A stretch of DNA of 64,000 nucleotides from Branchipolynoe longqiensis (taxonomy: Eukaryota; Annelida; Polychaeta; Phyllodocida; Polynoidae), in NCBI GenBank assembly GCA_030323885.1, contig CM059193.1, positions 52,418,749 through 52,482,748 of the forward strand, written 5' to 3'. A program made the translations under genes and the position numbers. Shown piece by piece: positions 62,362 through 64,000 of this stretch. Numbering within the stretch: position 1 is the stretch's first letter; each line of letters starts with the position of its first letter. Under the pieces are notes generated by a model that was given only the letters and a program-made list of their open reading frames with translations, ran no database searches and was not told where the DNA came from.

Positions 62362-62412
62362 CTAGATACACATTGAAAACACACACAAAAACACTTGATT
62401 AATCACTATAAA

Positions 62413-62707
62413 TCAGGGATGAAAGTAGTCACAGACAAAAAACGCGGAAATCAAGCTGAGATTATTACACCGATGGCGAATTTCCGTGAAAACGCAGATT
62501 TTCCCCCATATGATTAGCACTGTCAGGGAATCGCGGAAAAATGCCGGAAGTCAGGTTTCAACTATCCTTGTATCGCCCATATGTAGGCCTAACTATTTCT
62601 TGCTTGGGTTTTATATTCTAGAAACATCCTAATTCCTTGGCATTTTGTTGAACGTTAATCGGTAAATATTATACAAATGGCGGAAATCGCAGATCTTTCA
62701 TCCCTGA
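62413..62707. mobile_element. R2 MITE-like repeat, best copy with 13-bp inverted ends
   Basis: TCAGGGATGAAAG at 62413 and CTTTCATCCCTGA ending 62707 are perfect inverted ends. The body is 295 bp, without an ORF. It is inserted about 50 bases upstream of exon w1. Confidence 0.88.
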
Positions 62708-62861
62708 TAGAGGTATCCACCTGAGGCCAGATATGCATGAACACTGCACCGCTCACAGCGACAGCAGGGGTTTGTTCATGTCAGTCCAGTGGCAATGTTT
62801 GATCATTATGTCTAGTAGATTGGACCTTCCTGAACATATTTCAACTGGGTGACAAGTTGTC

Positions 62862-63008
62862 CTAATAAGGCCGAGCGCCTGGCTAGGAAGCGACAAGTAT
62901 ACATTTTTAAGTCATTGGTTTGACTCGACCAGGGTTCGAACCCATGACCCCACGATCTACCGACACGGGAGAGGGACGCTCTAACTCATTCGGCCATCCC
63001 GTCTGGTC
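62862..63008 (-). mobile_element. SINE-1 head fragment
   Basis: CCTAATAAGGCCGAGCGCCTGGC through CCATCCCGTCTGGTCC. It has a Leu/Ser-type head; the rest of the body is missing. Confidence 0.9.
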
Positions 63009-63089
63009 CCCAGTATCTAAGTTGAATAAGTAGAATCGGATTATGCAACTCTGGTGATTGGAATGAGAACCGGTATTTCTAATATGATA

Positions 63090-63200
63090 TTCTTTGTATA
63101 ATATGAAACCAATGTGATATTTGTGGTATAATATGAAACCAATGTGATATTTGTGGTATAATATGAAACCAATGTGATATCTGTTGTATATGAAACCAAT
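63090..63200. repeat. About 30-bp tandem repeat
   Basis: ATAATATGAAACCAATGTGATATTTGTGGT occurs about three and a half times. Confidence 0.9.
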
Positions 63201-63274
63201 GTGGCAAAAATGTGAACAATAACTTAGCATAGGACCCAAGGTTTTAGACATTTTATAAATGTTGAGAACTCCTA

Positions 63275-63335
63275 AATGTATATATGTATATATGTATATA
63301 TGTATGTATGTATATATGTATATATGTATATATGC
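63275..63335. repeat. TATATG microsatellite
   Basis: GTATATATGTATATAT repeats directly adjoining the left end of DIRS copy 4. Confidence 0.9.
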
Positions 63336-63337
63336 AT

Positions 63338-64000
63338 AGTATAGTTATACGAGTCTTACCTGGGTATAGATGATGGATAACTCTTGTTTTCCCGAGGTAT
63401 AAGCCTCGGATAGACGTGGGCTAGGGAGAAGGAAGCACATCCGGGTCCAGCAATCTTTACCTACTTATTCAGGATAAAAATGAACTTTCAATACAATGGA
63501 TACTATAATTTTCCCGTAAAGGTACAATAACGGAATAGACGTGGTAGGGTGTGGTGGGCGGGCCCTAGCCCACGTCTATCTGAGGCTTATACCTCGGGAA
63601 AACAAGAGTTATCCATCATCTATACCCAGGTAAGACTCGTATAACTATACTATTTTACCTCGGTATACAGCCTCAGTTGTTGTGATGTACATAAGTCCTT
63701 AGTCTTGGATATATAAGCCCATATGGCTGACACAACACATAATTTTCGATCGTCTGGGAAATAGTCTAAGTGAACCGTAGATAAAGGGTCACCTAATCTG
63801 TTCGATTTTAGCAATTGTGCTAAATCAAACATAGCTTGTTTCTTGTCTATTTCTAATCCATTTAAGGATAAAGCAACAATCGTTTGTCCTCTGTGTCCCG
63901 TTACTAACAGTAACAAGACAGCGACCTTAAACCCTAATTGTTTTATATCTAACAAAGAGTTGTGAGGCCAAGCCTTAAACAACTTAAATACTATAGAAAC
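63338..64000 (-). mobile_element. DIRS-like element, copy 4, left part
   Basis: Terminal hairpin arms 63338-63425 and 63564-63651 (88 bp each, one mismatch) flank a 138-bp spacer. The recombinase frame (63650-63982) has KVAVLLLLVTGHRGQTIVAL and CVVSAIWAYISKT. The element continues past the window end. Confidence 0.88.

Noticed and set aside
61436..61999. CRISPR-like array at 61.4 kb
   Set aside because: 62-bp identical units with no variable spacers: an ordinary minisatellite.
63338..63651. Rho-independent terminator or bacterial attachment site
   Set aside because: The hairpin belongs to a eukaryotic DIRS element end seen in four copies.

Overview
The window looks like animal nuclear DNA, most likely from a mollusc or another lophotrochozoan. 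It is AT-rich and crowded with introns and repeats, and it has no bacterial-style gene clusters. The clade guess rests on an abundant tRNA-headed SINE whose body resembles the Meta-SINEs I associate with molluscs, on DIRS-like tyrosine-recombinase retrotransposons, and on I/Nimb-like LINEs. No species can be named from the sequence alone.

One host gene runs through the whole window on the minus strand: the AAA+ core of an RNF213 (mysterin) orthologue, a giant E3 ubiquitin ligase. I placed 20 exons between 62361 and 451 (about 3.0 kb of coding sequence, about 1000 codons). Intron phases agree at every junction from the second exon to the last. The exons carry AAA3 (Walker A at 39864-39984, Walker B at 26552-26790) and AAA4 (Walker A at 15526-15748, Walker B at 10463-10633). 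The gene continues beyond both window ends.

Everything else lies in its introns. 1-3 kb: the 3' tail of an RNase H-bearing LINE and old interspersed repeats with two perfect hairpins. 3-8 kb: a decayed DIRS-like element carrying two SINEs. 9 kb: a 63-bp tandem array that copies a splice donor. 10-15 kb: SINEs, a chain of GC-rich hairpins, and a chimeric 346-bp insertion built from two nearby segments in swapped order. 16-26 kb: a second tandem SINE family, a 40/42-bp minisatellite with a 206-bp higher-order period, a 68-bp minisatellite, and SINEs with clear target-site duplications. 27-38 kb: a large nested DIRS-like element broken by two LINE families and an unidentified coiled-coil ORF. 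40-45 kb: a LINE preceded by a broken NADAR-like domain. 46-54 kb: repeats, a decayed duplicate of an exon, and a long GT/CA minisatellite touching a splice donor. 55-64 kb: an internally deleted DIRS copy, a pogo-type MITE with TA duplications, a 62-bp minisatellite, and the start of another DIRS copy.

The host gene and the DIRS copies share the minus strand. All mobile-element ORFs seen here are broken or truncated, so nothing looks autonomously active. The most unusual signals are a minisatellite that multiplies a splice donor, the insertion consistent with a circular intermediate, a group of ultra-short SINE-tail insertions with target-site duplications, a SINE body carrying two different tRNA heads, and the NADAR-LINE association.
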